From contig NZ_OZ038523.1 in the NCBI RefSeq assembly GCF_964036595.1, forward strand, positions 1,742,501 to 1,806,500: DNA of 64,000 nucleotides, given 5' to 3'. The position numbers and the translations under genes are program-made. This DNA comes from Tenacibaculum sp. 190524A05c. Its GTDB lineage: Bacteria > Bacteroidota > Bacteroidia > Flavobacteriales > Flavobacteriaceae. Below, piece by piece: positions 1 to 8,454 of this stretch (within the stretch, counting starts at the first letter, position 1; each line of letters starts with the position of its first letter). Below the pieces are notes generated by a model. That model was not told the origin of the DNA. It saw nothing but the letters and a program-made list of their open reading frames with translations, and did not search any database.

Positions 1-1598
1 CTAAAATTGAAAAGCAATTTTTAGAAAGAGCAAGAGAAAAAGCAGAATTCAAAATGCGATCTGTAACAAAAGATGAAGCATTAACATATTATAAAGATCA
101 AGACAATATATATAAGGTAGAACTTATAGAAGGACTTGAAGATGGAGATATCACATTTTGTGACCACAGTAACTTCACAGATCTTTGTCGTGGAGGACAT
201 ATTCCAAACACTGGAATTATCAAGGCTATTAAAATAATGAATGTAGCTGGTGCGTATTGGAGAGGAGATGAAAAGAACAATCAGCTTACACGTATATATG
301 GTATCTCTTTCCCTAAGCAAAAAATGCTAACAGAATATTTAGATCTTTTAGAAGAAGCTAAAAAAAGAGATCATAGAAAATTAGGAAGAGAACTTGAGTT
401 ATTTACATTTTCCCAAACTGTAGGTCAAGGCCTTCCTTTATGGTTACCAAAAGGAGCTGCTTTAAGAGGTAGATTAGAAGACTTTTTGAAAGCTGCTCAA
501 AAGAAAGCAGGATATGAAATGGTAATGACACCTCATATTGGACAGAAAGAACTTTATGTTACTTCAGGACATTATGCTAAATATGGTGAAGACAGTTTCC
601 AACCAATCACTACACCAAAAGATGATGAAGAGTTTTTACTAAAACCTATGAACTGTCCTCATCACTGTGAAGTTTATAATTTCAAACCATATTCATATAA
701 AGACTTGCCAAAACGTTTTGCTGAATTTGGTACTGTATATAGATACGAACAAAGTGGAGAACTTCATGGATTAACAAGAGTAAGAGGTTTCACTCAGGAT
801 GATGCGCATATTTTTTGTACTCCTGATCAATTAGATTCTGAATTTAAAAATGTAATCGATCTAGTATTATATGTATTCACATCATTAGGTTTTGAAAATT
901 TCACAGCACAGGTATCTGTTCGAGATCCAGAAACTCCTGAAAAATATATTGGTAATACCGATAATTGGGAAAAAGCAGAACAGGCAATTATAAATGCTGC
1001 AAAGGATAAAGGGCTTAACTATGTAATTGAACCAGGTGAAGCTGCTTTCTACGGACCAAAGTTAGACTTTATGGTGAAAGATGCTTTAGGTAGAAGTTGG
1101 CAATTAGGCACAATTCAGGTTGATTATAATTTACCTGAAAGATTTGACCTAACATATAAAGGTAGTGACAACCAACTTCACAGACCTATTATGATTCACC
1201 GTGCTCCTTTTGGATCAATGGAAAGATTTATAGCAATTCTATTAGAGCACACTGGAGGTAATTTCCCTCTATGGTTAACACCAGAACAAGTTATTGTACT
1301 GCCAATCAGCGAGAAATACGAAAAATATACCGAAAAAGTTTTACATTTGTTAGAAAATTCCGAAATTCGCGCCCTCGTAGACAATAGAAATGAAAAAACT
1401 GGTCGTAAGATTAGAGATGCTGAAGTAAGCAAAATCCCTTTCATGATTATTGTTGGAGAGAAAGAAGAGCAAGATGGCACAGTATCTGTAAGAAAGCATG
1501 GTGAAGGTGACATTGGAACTTTTACCATTGAGGAATTTGTTGTGTTAATTCAGAAAGAAATTCAAAAAACGTTAGTAACGTTTAACACAAATAATTAA
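1..1598 (+). CDS. thrS: Threonyl-tRNA synthetase, 5'-truncated by window edge
   Basis: Class II aminoacyl-tRNA synthetase that charges tRNA-Thr with threonine and edits mischarged serine. The frame is open from base 3, so an ATG at base 54 is internal and not the start. About 530 residues are visible of a usual 640-650, so the N-terminal TGS domain and part of the editing domain lie outside the window. Visible landmarks are the end of the editing domain ([15 protein letters not shown], with its conserved Cys and His), the zinc/active-site segment [10 protein letters not shown], motif 2 around [17 protein letters not shown], motif 3 [18 protein letters not shown], and the C-terminal anticodon-binding domain (about the last 100 residues). 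It heads a thrS-infC-rpmI-rplT block, an arrangement widely conserved in bacteria. Identification is secure. Confidence 0.98.
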   Translation, partial: KIEKQFLERAREKAEFKMRSVTKDEALTYYKDQDNIYKVELIEGLEDGDITFCDHSNFTDLCRGGHIPNTGIIKAIKIMNVAGAYWRGDEKNNQLTRIYGISFPKQKMLTEYLDLLEEAKKRDHRKLGRELELFTFSQTVGQGLPLWLPKGAALRGRLEDFLKAAQKKAGYEMVMTPHIGQKELYVTSGHYAKYGEDSFQPITTPKDDEEFLLKPMNCPHHCEVYNFKPYSYKDLPKRFAEFGTVYRYEQSGELHGLTRVRGFTQDDAHIFCTPDQLDSEFKNVIDLVLYVFTSLGFENFTAQVSVRDPETPEKYIGNTDNWEKAEQAIINAAKDKGLNYVIEPGEAAFYGPKLDFMVKDALGRSWQLGTIQVDYNLPERFDLTYKGSDNQLHRPIMIHRAPFGSMERFIAILLEHTGGNFPLWLTPEQVIVLPISEKYEKYTEKVLHLLENSEIRALVDNRNEKTGRKIRDAEVSKIPFMIIVGEKEEQDGTVSVRKHGEGDIGTFTIEEFVVLIQKEIQKTLVTFNTNN

Positions 1599-1627
1599 AT
1601 TAGATAATAATTTTAAATTAATAAGCC

Positions 1628-2188
1628 ATAGCAATAAGAAGAAAAGGCGGTAGAAGACCCGCAAGAATTATTAAAGAAGATCAACATAGAATTAATGATA
1701 AGATTAGATATGTTGATGAAGTTCGTCTGGTAGGCGACAACGTAGAAGTAGGTGTTTATCCACTAGCGAAAGCTAAAGAAATAGCTCGTGAGTTAGAGTT
1801 AGACTTAGTTGAAATTTCACCAAAAGCTGTTCCCCCAGTCTGTAAAGTAATAGACTACAAGAAATTCTTATACGAACAGAAGAAACGTGAAAAAGCACTA
1901 AAAGCTAAAGCTACAAAAGTAGTGGTTAAAGAAATTCGTTTTGGTCCTCAAACTGATGATCATGATTATGAATTTAAAAAGAAGCACGCTATTAAGTTTT
2001 TACAAGATGGAGCTAAATTAAAAGCATACGTGTTTTTTAAAGGACGCTCGATTGTATTTAAAGAACAAGGTCAGATTTTATTATTGAAGCTAGCTCAAGA
2101 ATTAGAAGACTATGGTAAAGTAGAGCAAATGCCGAAATTAGAAGGTAAAAGAATGATTATGTTCATAGCACCTAAAAAGGTAAAATAA
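1628..2188 (+). CDS. infC: Translation initiation factor IF-3, ATA start codon
   Basis: IF-3 binds the 30S subunit, prevents premature 50S joining and proofreads the start codon and initiator tRNA. The only in-frame ATG (1922) would give an 88-aa fragment lacking the N-terminal domain. The open frame runs back to a stop at 1622-1624, and the encoded protein matches full-length IF-3 from the ATA at 1628 onward: (M)[13 protein letters not shown], then [18 protein letters not shown], then the linker and C-terminal domain with KEIRFGPQ. This gives 186 residues, the normal IF-3 size. No ATG, GTG or TTG exists in the N-terminal stretch; a second ATA lies two codons later at 1634. Non-canonical starts (AUU in Escherichia coli) are known for infC and underlie autoregulation, since IF-3 discriminates against them. 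The gene follows thrS by 29 bp. Confidence 0.93.
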   Translation: MAIRRKGGRRPARIIKEDQHRINDKIRYVDEVRLVGDNVEVGVYPLAKAKEIARELELDLVEISPKAVPPVCKVIDYKKFLYEQKKREKALKAKATKVVVKEIRFGPQTDDHDYEFKKKHAIKFLQDGAKLKAYVFFKGRSIVFKEQGQILLLKLAQELEDYGKVEQMPKLEGKRMIMFIAPKKVK

Positions 2189-2243
2189 ATAGATAGTTTC
2201 TATCTAAGACAATAATATAAGCAAGATAAAACGACAGCAAAAG

Positions 2244-2441
2244 ATGCCTAAAATGAAAACTAAATCTAGTGCCAAGAAACGTTTTAAGTTGACTGGTTCT
2301 GGAAAGATCAAAAGAAAGCACGCGTTTAAGAGTCATATCTTAACTAAGAAGTCTAAGAAACGTAAGCTTGCATTAACACACTCTACGTTAGTACACAAAT
2401 CTGACGAGGGTAACATTAAGCAACAATTATTATTAAAATAA
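2244..2441 (+). CDS. rpmI: 50S ribosomal protein L35
   Basis: Small, very basic large-subunit protein of 65 aa, the standard L35 length. The N-terminus [20 protein letters not shown] and the KHAFKSH and KSKKRKL blocks are diagnostic. It sits between infC and rplT in the usual order and is probably co-transcribed with them, because no promoter or terminator is visible between infC and rpmI. The stop codon lies inside a perfect 10-bp AT-rich inverted repeat that leads into a structured spacer before rplT. Confidence 0.97.
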   Translation: MPKMKTKSSAKKRFKLTGSGKIKRKHAFKSHILTKKSKKRKLALTHSTLVHKSDEGNIKQQLLLK

Positions 2442-2520
2442 TTGTTAGCTAGGTAGTAAATTAATTATTAACCATGGAGTTGGGCTCATCAAGTGCTATT
2501 TAATTAGCCGCCTACTACAA
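2422..2520 (+). promoter_or_regulatory. Structured rpmI-rplT spacer, candidate L20 autoregulatory RNA
   Basis: The 92-bp spacer is long for a ribosomal-protein operon and can fold. A perfect 10-bp stem (AACAATTATT at 2422-2431 with AATAATTGTT at 2437-2446) spans the rpmI stop codon. A second, interrupted stem pairs GTAGTA (2453-2458) with TACTAC (2513-2518) and TAATTA (2462-2467) with TAATTA (2501-2506), enclosing GAGTTGGGCTC. L20 is known to repress its own operon by binding leader RNA in other bacteria, so an L20-binding element here is reasonable. That role is inferred; the pairings are seen. Confidence 0.4.
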
Positions 2521-2533
2521 AAAACAAAGAATT

Positions 2534-2878
2534 ATGCCAAGATCAGTAAATTCAGTAGCTTCAAGAAATAGAAGAAAGAAAATCTTGAAGCAAGCAAAAG
2601 GTTACTTTGGACGTAGAAAAAACGTTTATACAGTAGCAAAGAACGCGGTTGAAAAAGGGTTACAATACGCTTACCGTGATCGTAAAAACAAAAAGAGAAA
2701 CTTCCGTTCTTTATGGATCCAACGTATTAACGCTGGAGCTCGTCAGTACGGAATGTCTTATTCACAGTTTATGGGTAAAGTAAAAGCTAATGATATCGAG
2801 TTAAACCGTAAGGTTTTAGCTGATTTAGCTATGAACAATCCAGAAGCTTTTAAGGCAATTGTAGATAAAGTAAAATAA
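2534..2878 (+). CDS. rplT: 50S ribosomal protein L20
   Basis: L20 is an early-assembly 23S rRNA-binding protein and often the translational repressor of this operon. The 114-aa protein has the usual length and the conserved [20 protein letters not shown]-terminus, the [15 protein letters not shown] segment and the globular C-terminal part with [11 protein letters not shown]. It ends the operon: a strong hairpin with a T-run follows within 25 bp. Confidence 0.98.
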   Translation: MPRSVNSVASRNRRKKILKQAKGYFGRRKNVYTVAKNAVEKGLQYAYRDRKNKKRNFRSLWIQRINAGARQYGMSYSQFMGKVKANDIELNRKVLADLAMNNPEAFKAIVDKVK

Positions 2879-2900
2879 GTTTAATAATCTTGCTTATACT

Positions 2901-2932
2901 AAAAACCCAAACTTTTCCGTTTGGGTTTTTTT
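2901..2932 (+). terminator. Rho-independent terminator of the rplT operon
   Basis: AAAACCCAAAC and GTTTGGGTTTT form an 11-bp stem around the loop TTTTCC, followed by a T-run. It closes the thrS-infC-rpmI-rplT transcription unit. Confidence 0.85.
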
Positions 2933-2961
2933 AAATTAATTCGAAATCTTATAACTAATCA

Positions 2962-3561
2962 ATGAAAATCGTTAACCTAATCATAGTAACTTTATTTTGT
3001 TCAAGTGTTTTTGCTCAAACACAATTAACCAAGAAACAGCAGCTAGATGCTTTGCCTAATACTGTAGAAAATCAGTTTATCAAAGCCTATGGAAAAGCTA
3101 GTAATTGGAGAGAGTACAAAATGATTACTAGACCAGATTTTCAAACTCTTCAAAAAAACATTCTTGACAGTGTAATTTCTTTGAAGAAAAATATTACTAC
3201 AAAACAACTAAAGATAAACGAACAAGAAAAAAGTATTCTTGCCCTAAATGAGAAAATAGAAACTTTGAGTAATAATTTAAATTCTTCTATTGATAAAGAA
3301 AATAAAATCAACTTTATCGGTATTGGAATGACTAAAAACTCATACAATTTATTATTGTGGTCAATTATAACAGTGTTAGCTATTACTACTGTATTTTTCA
3401 TCTTACGTTTTAAAAACAGTAATAGTTTAACTAAAGCCGCTAAGACTAATTTGGCAGAAATTGAAGAGGAATTTGAATTACATCGAAAAAAATCATTAGA
3501 AAAAGAACAAAAACTAAGAAGACAATTACAAGACGAAATCAACAAACAACGAGGAGTGTAA
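2962..3561 (+). CDS. Secreted/membrane-anchored coiled-coil protein, unknown function
   Basis: A 199-aa protein. Residues 1-18 form a signal peptide (MKIVNLIIVTLFCSSVFAQ). Residues 60-115 are heptad-like and charged (KNITTKQLKINEQEKSIL and onward), predicting a coiled coil. A single hydrophobic segment at about 128-147 (LLLWSIITVLAITTVFFILR) is followed by a second charged helix (ELHRKKSLEKEQKLRRQ). The topology is therefore a short periplasmic coiled coil, one membrane pass and a cytoplasmic helix. Homologues next to rplT in flavobacteria have, as I recall, sometimes been labelled tRNA methyltransferase; nothing in this sequence supports that, since no SAM-binding or TrmD motif is visible. 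It has its own terminator downstream. Confidence 0.75.
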   Translation: MKIVNLIIVTLFCSSVFAQTQLTKKQQLDALPNTVENQFIKAYGKASNWREYKMITRPDFQTLQKNILDSVISLKKNITTKQLKINEQEKSILALNEKIETLSNNLNSSIDKENKINFIGIGMTKNSYNLLLWSIITVLAITTVFFILRFKNSNSLTKAAKTNLAEIEEEFELHRKKSLEKEQKLRRQLQDEINKQRGV

Positions 3562-3584
3562 CATCTTGTATCAATATATTTGTA

Positions 3585-3617
3585 AACCGAGTACAGCTTA
3601 TGTATTCGGTTTTTTTA
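3585..3617 (+). terminator. Rho-independent terminator
   Basis: AACCGAGTAC pairs with GTATTCGGTT (10 bp, one G-T) followed by seven Ts. It ends the coiled-coil protein transcript and lies between two convergent genes. Confidence 0.8.
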
Positions 3618-3619
3618 TT

Positions 3620-4051
3620 TTAATTAATAGCTTGAGAGTATTCTTTTAATCTTCTGATAAAATATGTCCAACCAGCCTTGCAACTTTCATAGGTAAATTC
3701 AGGAATCTCAGACGGGAAATTACTAATACCTTCTGCTATAATTCTCAACTCTGTATTACCTTCAAATGTTTTATCTAACACAAAGCTCACACTAGAATCT
3801 TTTTCACTATATTCTGGATATCTCCATTTATAAGTTATCAACCTTCCTTTAATCACTTCCACAATTTCCCAAGAATGCAAAAAAGATCTTGAATCTGAAA
3901 CAACAGTAAATTCAGTTTTAAAACCAACCTCTGGTTTAAAATCTGGGATATTATCAAAAAACCAACGTTTCATATGGCCTAATTCAGTAATTAACTTCCA
4001 TATCACATCGGTAGACTTATTCATCTGTTCTTTCACAATAACTTTATCCAT
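3620..4051 (-). CDS. SRPBCC (AHSA1/START-like) domain protein
   Basis: A 143-aa single-domain protein of the SRPBCC helix-grip fold. The opening VIVKEQMNKSTDVIWKLITE, the WFF segment near residue 30, the FKTEF strand, and the closing AGWTYFIRRLKEYS helix are typical of the AHSA1-like branch, which binds hydrophobic ligands in a deep pocket. The specific ligand cannot be read from sequence. It is a lone leftward gene converging on the coiled-coil protein gene and divergent from secDF, with no cofactor partner next to it. Confidence 0.75.
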   Translation of the reverse strand: MDKVIVKEQMNKSTDVIWKLITELGHMKRWFFDNIPDFKPEVGFKTEFTVVSDSRSFLHSWEIVEVIKGRLITYKWRYPEYSEKDSSVSFVLDKTFEGNTELRIIAEGISNFPSEIPEFTYESCKAGWTYFIRRLKEYSQAIN

Positions 4052-4138
4052 AATTTAAAGGTAACTCAAAAAAACAAATCGAACTTTACGCTTTATTAAA
4101 AAAGTTCGCTAATATAATGGTATAAAAGCAACAAAAAA

Positions 4139-4169
4139 TTGGGTTTTCCTAATTGTTATACTATATTTG
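4139..4169 (+). promoter_or_regulatory. secDF promoter (Bacteroidota -33/-7)
   Basis: TTG at 4139-4141, 20 bp, then TATATTTG at 4162-4169 match the Bacteroidota consensus TTG-N19-21-TAnnTTTG. Transcription would start near 4175, which rules out an in-frame upstream ATG at 4167 as the secDF start. Confidence 0.75.
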
Positions 4170-4205
4170 CACGTTTTTAAAAAGAAGTCATTTAAATTAT
4201 TGAAG

Positions 4206-7193
4206 ATGCAAAACAAAGGTCTAATTAGATTATTTGCAATCCTTTTCGGATTAGTAAGTTTATACCAATTATCATTTACTTTTTTTGCTAACAAAGTAGA
4301 GAAAGCAGCTAATGCTTATGCTACTAGTAAAGTTAGCGATCAGAATGATGGTAGAGAACTTGCAAGATTTGAAAAGAAATACCGTGATAGTGTTGCAAAT
4401 AAAGAAGTAATTGCAGGATTCACCTATGACGAAATCAGAGACAAAGAAATGAATCTTGGTCTTGATTTAAAAGGTGGTATCAATGCAATTTTACAAGTAT
4501 CTGTAAAGGATATTTTACAAGGTTTATCAAATGAATCTCAGAATCCTGTTTTTACACAAGCGTTAAAAAATGCGGATGAAACTCAAAAAAACAGTCAAGA
4601 CAATTATCTTGATATTTTCTACGACGAGTTCGAAAAAGCAAGTAACGGTTCTGTAAAACTAAGTGATCCAACTATATTCGGAAATAAATTACTTCGTGAT
4701 AAAATTGACTTCAACAAAACTAACGAAGAAGTAAAACCAATTTTACAAGAAGAAATCAACACTTCTATTAATACTGCTTTTGAAGTATTACGTAGTCGTA
4801 TTGATAAATTCGGGGTTGTTCAACCAAACATTCAAAGAATTGGAACTTCTGGAAGAATTCAAGTTGAATTACCAGGAGCAAAAGATATTGACAGAGTTAG
4901 TAAATTATTAGAAAGTACTGCTAAATTACAATTCTGGGAAGTATATTCTAATGCAGAAGTTCAAAACTTTTTCTTTGCTGCAAATGCAAAGGCTGCTGAA
5001 CTTTTAAAAGAAAATACTGAAACTACTCAAGCAAAAGATACTACAAAAACTTCTGATAGTATTGAAGATTTAATCGCAGAAACAAGCGATTCTACAGAAG
5101 TTGCGAATCAAAAAAGCTTATTTACTTATTTATTCCCTAACGTAGCTCAAAACCAAAATCAGGTTAGCTCGTTAATCGCTCAAGCTAAAGTAATTGATAC
5201 AGCTAAAGTAAATAGCTTATTAAAGAATAAAGAAATTAGAGCATTATTACCAGACAACTTACGTTATGCTAAATTCTTATGGGATTATAAAGCTCAACCA
5301 AGTGCTGATAAAACAACTGAAGTTATCGGTTTATATGCTGTAAAAGGTAACAGAAATGATGAAGCTCCAATTGAAGGAGACGTTATTGCTGATGCTAAAC
5401 AAGATTACGATCAATTAAGTAAGCCAGTAGTTTCTATGTTAATGAATGGTGTAGGAACTAAGAAATGGGCTAAAATGACAGGTGAAAACGTAGGTAAATT
5501 CGTTGCTGTTGTATTAGATGATTATGTATACACTGCACCTGTTGTAAATGGAGCTATTACTGGAGGAAGTACTCAGATCTCTGGTGGTTCTATGACAGTA
5601 GAGGAAGCTCAAGATATTTCTACAGTATTAAAGGCTGGTAAATTACCTGCTCCTGCTAGAATTATTGAAGCAGAAGTTGTTGGGCCGTCTTTAGGTAAAG
5701 AAGCAATTACTGCAAGTATGTGGTCTTTCGCTTTAGCTATCTTATTAGTATTAGCTTGGATGGTTGTATACTATGGAAAAGCTGGTCTATATGCGAACAT
5801 CGCATTAGTAGTTAACATCTTATTTATATTTGGAATTTTAGCTTCATTCAATTCTGTATTAACATTACCAGGTATTGCGGGTATCATTTTAACAATTGGT
5901 ATGTCTGTGGATGCGAACGTAATTATTTTCGAAAGAATTAAAGAAGCCTTAAACTCAGGAAAAGGTTTATTAACTGCTGTTGAGGAAGGATTTAGTATTA
6001 AAGGAGCTTTATCAGCAATTATTGATGCAAACATTACTACCTTATTAACAGGTATCATTTTATATGTTTTTGGAACTGGACCAATTAAAGGTTTCGCTTT
6101 AACATTAATGATTGGTATTGCTACGTCTTTATTTACTGCAATTTTCATTACTCGTTTATTAGTTGATAGCGCAGTTGCTAAAGGAACAGATTTAACATTC
6201 AATACGAATATTTCTAAGAACTGGTTCAAAAACATCAATATTGAATTCTTACGAAAGCGTAAGTTAGCTTACGTTATTTCTGGAGGAATAATATTAGCTG
6301 GTTTAGTTTCTATCTTCACAGTAGGATTAAAACAAGGTGTTGATTTCAAAGGAGGTCGTTCTTATGTTGTACGTTTTAACCAACCAATGAAAGCTAACGA
6401 AGTTGCTTCTTCTTTAAAAGATGCATTCGGAACTGCTCCTGAGGTTAAAACTTATGGTTCAACTAACCAATTAAAGATTACAACTGTTTTCAAAATTGAG
6501 GACAAGAGTAAAGAAGTAGATGAATTAGTTCAAACTACTTTATATAATGGTTTAAAACCTTACTTAGGAGAATTAAGTTACGAGAACTTTAAGCCTGGTT
6601 TTGAAAAGTTAGGTAATCCACAAGGAATTATGAGCTACATGAAAGTAGATCCAACAATTGCCGATGATATTAAGCAAGCAGCTATTTGGGCAGTATTAGG
6701 ATCATTAATTGTAGTATTCTTATATATCTTATTACGATTCAGAAAAGTATCTTTCTCTATTGGTGCAGTTGCCGCTGTATTCCATGATGTATTAATCGTA
6801 TTAGGTATCTTCTCTATTTTATATAAGTTTATGCCATTTGATATGGAAATCGGACAATCATTTATCGCAGCAATTCTTACCGTAGTTGGATACTCGTTGA
6901 ATGATACCGTGGTTATCTTTGATAGAATTAGAGAATACGCAGCAGGAAGTAAAACATTTACTGCTAGCTTAGTTGATAAAGCATTAAGTAGTACATTAGG
7001 TAGAACAATCAATACATCATTAACAACTATGTTAGTAATGTTAGCTATTTTCTTCTTCGGAGGAGATAGTATTAAAGGGTTTATGTTTGCTCTTATTATT
7101 GGTGTTCTTGTAGGTACGTACTCTTCTTTATTCGTTGCAACTCCAATTATGTTTGATGCAACTAAAAACAAAGAAAAAGAGACTAAAAAATAA
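4206..7193 (+). CDS. secDF: Fused protein translocase subunits SecD-SecF
   Basis: Inner-membrane accessory of the Sec translocon that uses proton flow to pull preproteins into the periplasm. The 995-aa chain joins SecD (about residues 1-665: first membrane helix, the GLDLKGGINAILQV motif, a long periplasmic P1 region with SRIDKFGVVQPNIQ, then membrane helices ending in the GMSVDANVIIFERIKE motif) to SecF (about 670-995: GVDFKGGRSYVVRF, then GYSLNDTVVIFDRIRE). SecDF fusions are standard in Bacteroidota. The periplasmic insert around residues 270-350 is Thr/Asp/Glu-rich and low in complexity. I place the start at ATG 4206 (MQNKGLIRLF) because the ATG at 4167 sits inside the -7 box. Monocistronic, with terminator downstream. 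Confidence 0.96.
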   Translation: MQNKGLIRLFAILFGLVSLYQLSFTFFANKVEKAANAYATSKVSDQNDGRELARFEKKYRDSVANKEVIAGFTYDEIRDKEMNLGLDLKGGINAILQVSVKDILQGLSNESQNPVFTQALKNADETQKNSQDNYLDIFYDEFEKASNGSVKLSDPTIFGNKLLRDKIDFNKTNEEVKPILQEEINTSINTAFEVLRSRIDKFGVVQPNIQRIGTSGRIQVELPGAKDIDRVSKLLESTAKLQFWEVYSNAEVQNFFFAANAKAAELLKENTETTQAKDTTKTSDSIEDLIAETSDSTEVANQKSLFTYLFPNVAQNQNQVSSLIAQAKVIDTAKVNSLLKNKEIRALLPDNLRYAKFLWDYKAQPSADKTTEVIGLYAVKGNRNDEAPIEGDVIADAKQDYDQLSKPVVSMLMNGVGTKKWAKMTGENVGKFVAVVLDDYVYTAPVVNGAITGGSTQISGGSMTVEEAQDISTVLKAGKLPAPARIIEAEVVGPSLGKEAITASMWSFALAILLVLAWMVVYYGKAGLYANIALVVNILFIFGILASFNSVLTLPGIAGIILTIGMSVDANVIIFERIKEALNSGKGLLTAVEEGFSIKGALSAIIDANITTLLTGIILYVFGTGPIKGFALTLMIGIATSLFTAIFITRLLVDSAVAKGTDLTFNTNISKNWFKNINIEFLRKRKLAYVISGGIILAGLVSIFTVGLKQGVDFKGGRSYVVRFNQPMKANEVASSLKDAFGTAPEVKTYGSTNQLKITTVFKIEDKSKEVDELVQTTLYNGLKPYLGELSYENFKPGFEKLGNPQGIMSYMKVDPTIADDIKQAAIWAVLGSLIVVFLYILLRFRKVSFSIGAVAAVFHDVLIVLGIFSILYKFMPFDMEIGQSFIAAILTVVGYSLNDTVVIFDRIREYAAGSKTFTASLVDKALSSTLGRTINTSLTTMLVMLAIFFFGGDSIKGFMFALIIGVLVGTYSSLFVATPIMFDATKNKEKETKK

Positions 7194-7215
7194 CTCGATA
7201 TTCTAAAAATAAATT

Positions 7216-7263
7216 AACCGTTTTGTACCCACTGATTTATCAGTAGATCAAGACGGTTTTTTT
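7216..7263 (+). terminator. Terminator after secDF
   Basis: AACCGTTTTG pairs with the AAGACGGTT arm, with an inner CTGAT/ATCAG hairpin, followed by a T-run. It separates secDF from hpt-adk. Confidence 0.75.
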
Positions 7264-7288
7264 ATTTAATCCTTATATTTACAAGTAT

Positions 7289-8410
7289 ATGAGAATTAAA
7301 AAACTTCACGATTTATATTTCAAGCAACTTCTTGGTCAAGAAGAGATAACTTCAATAGTTAAATCGCTTGCTAAGCAAGTAAAAAAGGACTTACCACAAG
7401 GTGAGGTTCCTTTATTTGTAGGAATTTTAAACGGATGTTTTATGTTCGCCGCAGACTTTATTCGTGAGTATAAAGGTGACTGTGAAATTTCATTTGTAAA
7501 ACTTGCATCATACGAAGGTGAATCTTCAACGGGAGATGTTAAACGTTTAATAGGAATAAATGAAGATTTAACAGGAAGAACAGTAATAATTCTTGAGGAT
7601 ATTATTGATACTGGAACAACGCTACATGAGATTTATGAAATCTTTAGAAGTACAAGTATCAAAGAACTGAAAATAGTAAGTCTTTTCTTTAAACCCGATG
7701 TATATAGAAAAGAATTACACATCAATTACATAGGAAAAAGCATTGAAGATAAATTTATAGTTGGGTATGGTCTAGACTACGATGGTTTAGGAAGAAACTT
7801 ACCTGCTATATATCAATTAACAACAACACAACCCAAAATGAAAAACATAGTTTTATTCGGACCTCCAGGTGCCGGAAAAGGAACGCAGGCTGAATTATTA
7901 AAAGAAAAGTATCAATTAGTACATATTTCTACAGGTGATGTTTTTAGATTTAATATCAAAAACGAAACTGAATTAGGTGTATTAGCTAAGAAATTTATCG
8001 ATGCTGGTGATCTAGTTCCTGATGAAGTAACTATTAACATGCTTAAAGCTGAAGTTAATAAGAATGAGGATGCCAATGGTTTTATTTTCGATGGTTTTCC
8101 AAGAACAGAATCTCAAGCAAAAGCTCTAGATGAATTCCTAGCAGAAAAAAATGAGAGAATTAACGGAATGGTTGCTTTAGAAGTACCAGAAGATTTATTA
8201 GTTGCTAGAATCTTAGAGAGAGGTAAAACTAGTGGAAGATCTGATGATACGGATGAATCTAAAATTCGTAATCGATTTAACGAATACAATACTAAAACTG
8301 CTGTCTTAAAAGATTTTTATGAAGCTCAAGGTAACTTCTATGGAGTTGATGGAGTTGGAAGTATTGATGAAATAACTCAACGTTTGTCTGAAGTGTTTGA
8401 CAAACTATAA
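7289..8410 (+). CDS. hpt-adk: Fused hypoxanthine phosphoribosyltransferase-adenylate kinase
   Basis: One 373-aa frame carries two nucleotide-metabolism enzymes. Residues 1-180 are a PRTase domain: [18 protein letters not shown], the flexible-loop region [11 protein letters not shown], and the PRPP-binding motif [14 protein letters not shown]; it would salvage hypoxanthine/guanine to IMP/GMP. Residues 184-373 are adenylate kinase: P-loop [10 protein letters not shown] at about 191-200, the NMP-binding [18 protein letters not shown], and the short-form lid (no zinc cysteines) with [14 protein letters not shown]. The junction, [12 protein letters not shown], has no stop; the internal ATG at 7838 would start a normal-length free adenylate kinase. 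A near-consensus box TATATTTA (7274-7281) ends 7 bp before the ATG, so the leader is extremely short or absent. An obgE gene follows. Confidence 0.92.
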   Translation: MRIKKLHDLYFKQLLGQEEITSIVKSLAKQVKKDLPQGEVPLFVGILNGCFMFAADFIREYKGDCEISFVKLASYEGESSTGDVKRLIGINEDLTGRTVIILEDIIDTGTTLHEIYEIFRSTSIKELKIVSLFFKPDVYRKELHINYIGKSIEDKFIVGYGLDYDGLGRNLPAIYQLTTTQPKMKNIVLFGPPGAGKGTQAELLKEKYQLVHISTGDVFRFNIKNETELGVLAKKFIDAGDLVPDEVTINMLKAEVNKNEDANGFIFDGFPRTESQAKALDEFLAEKNERINGMVALEVPEDLLVARILERGKTSGRSDDTDESKIRNRFNEYNTKTAVLKDFYEAQGNFYGVDGVGSIDEITQRLSEVFDKL

Positions 8411-8417
8411 AAAAACT

Positions 8418-8440
8418 TATTCCCGCTTCAGGCGGGAATA
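8418..8440 (+). repeat. GC-rich perfect hairpin between hpt-adk and obgE
   Basis: TATTCCCGC and GCGGGAATA form a 9-bp perfect stem with a 5-nt loop in otherwise AT-rich DNA. No T-run follows, so it is not a classical terminator for the plus strand. It may be an mRNA-stabilising or attenuating hairpin, or a copy of a dispersed intergenic palindrome. Confidence 0.5.
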
Positions 8441-8454
8441 CTAATTTTAAGAAA

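Noticed and set aside
1196..1528. 110-codon minus-strand ORF in thrS
   Set aside because: Antisense to the conserved thrS anticodon domain; no homology features.
2962..3561. tRNA (guanine-N1)-methyltransferase as a possible label
   Set aside because: The protein is a signal-peptide and coiled-coil membrane protein with no methyltransferase motif.
4167..4205. Upstream in-frame ATG of secDF
   Set aside because: It falls within the -7 promoter box TATATTTG, so it would not be in the mRNA; the ATG at 4206 gives the conserved N-terminus.
5771..7171. Long minus-strand ORFs (155 and 178 codons) opposite secDF
   Set aside because: They are antisense shadows of the transmembrane segments of secDF; their composition (Ile/Asn/Pro-rich) has no protein features, and secDF is unambiguous.
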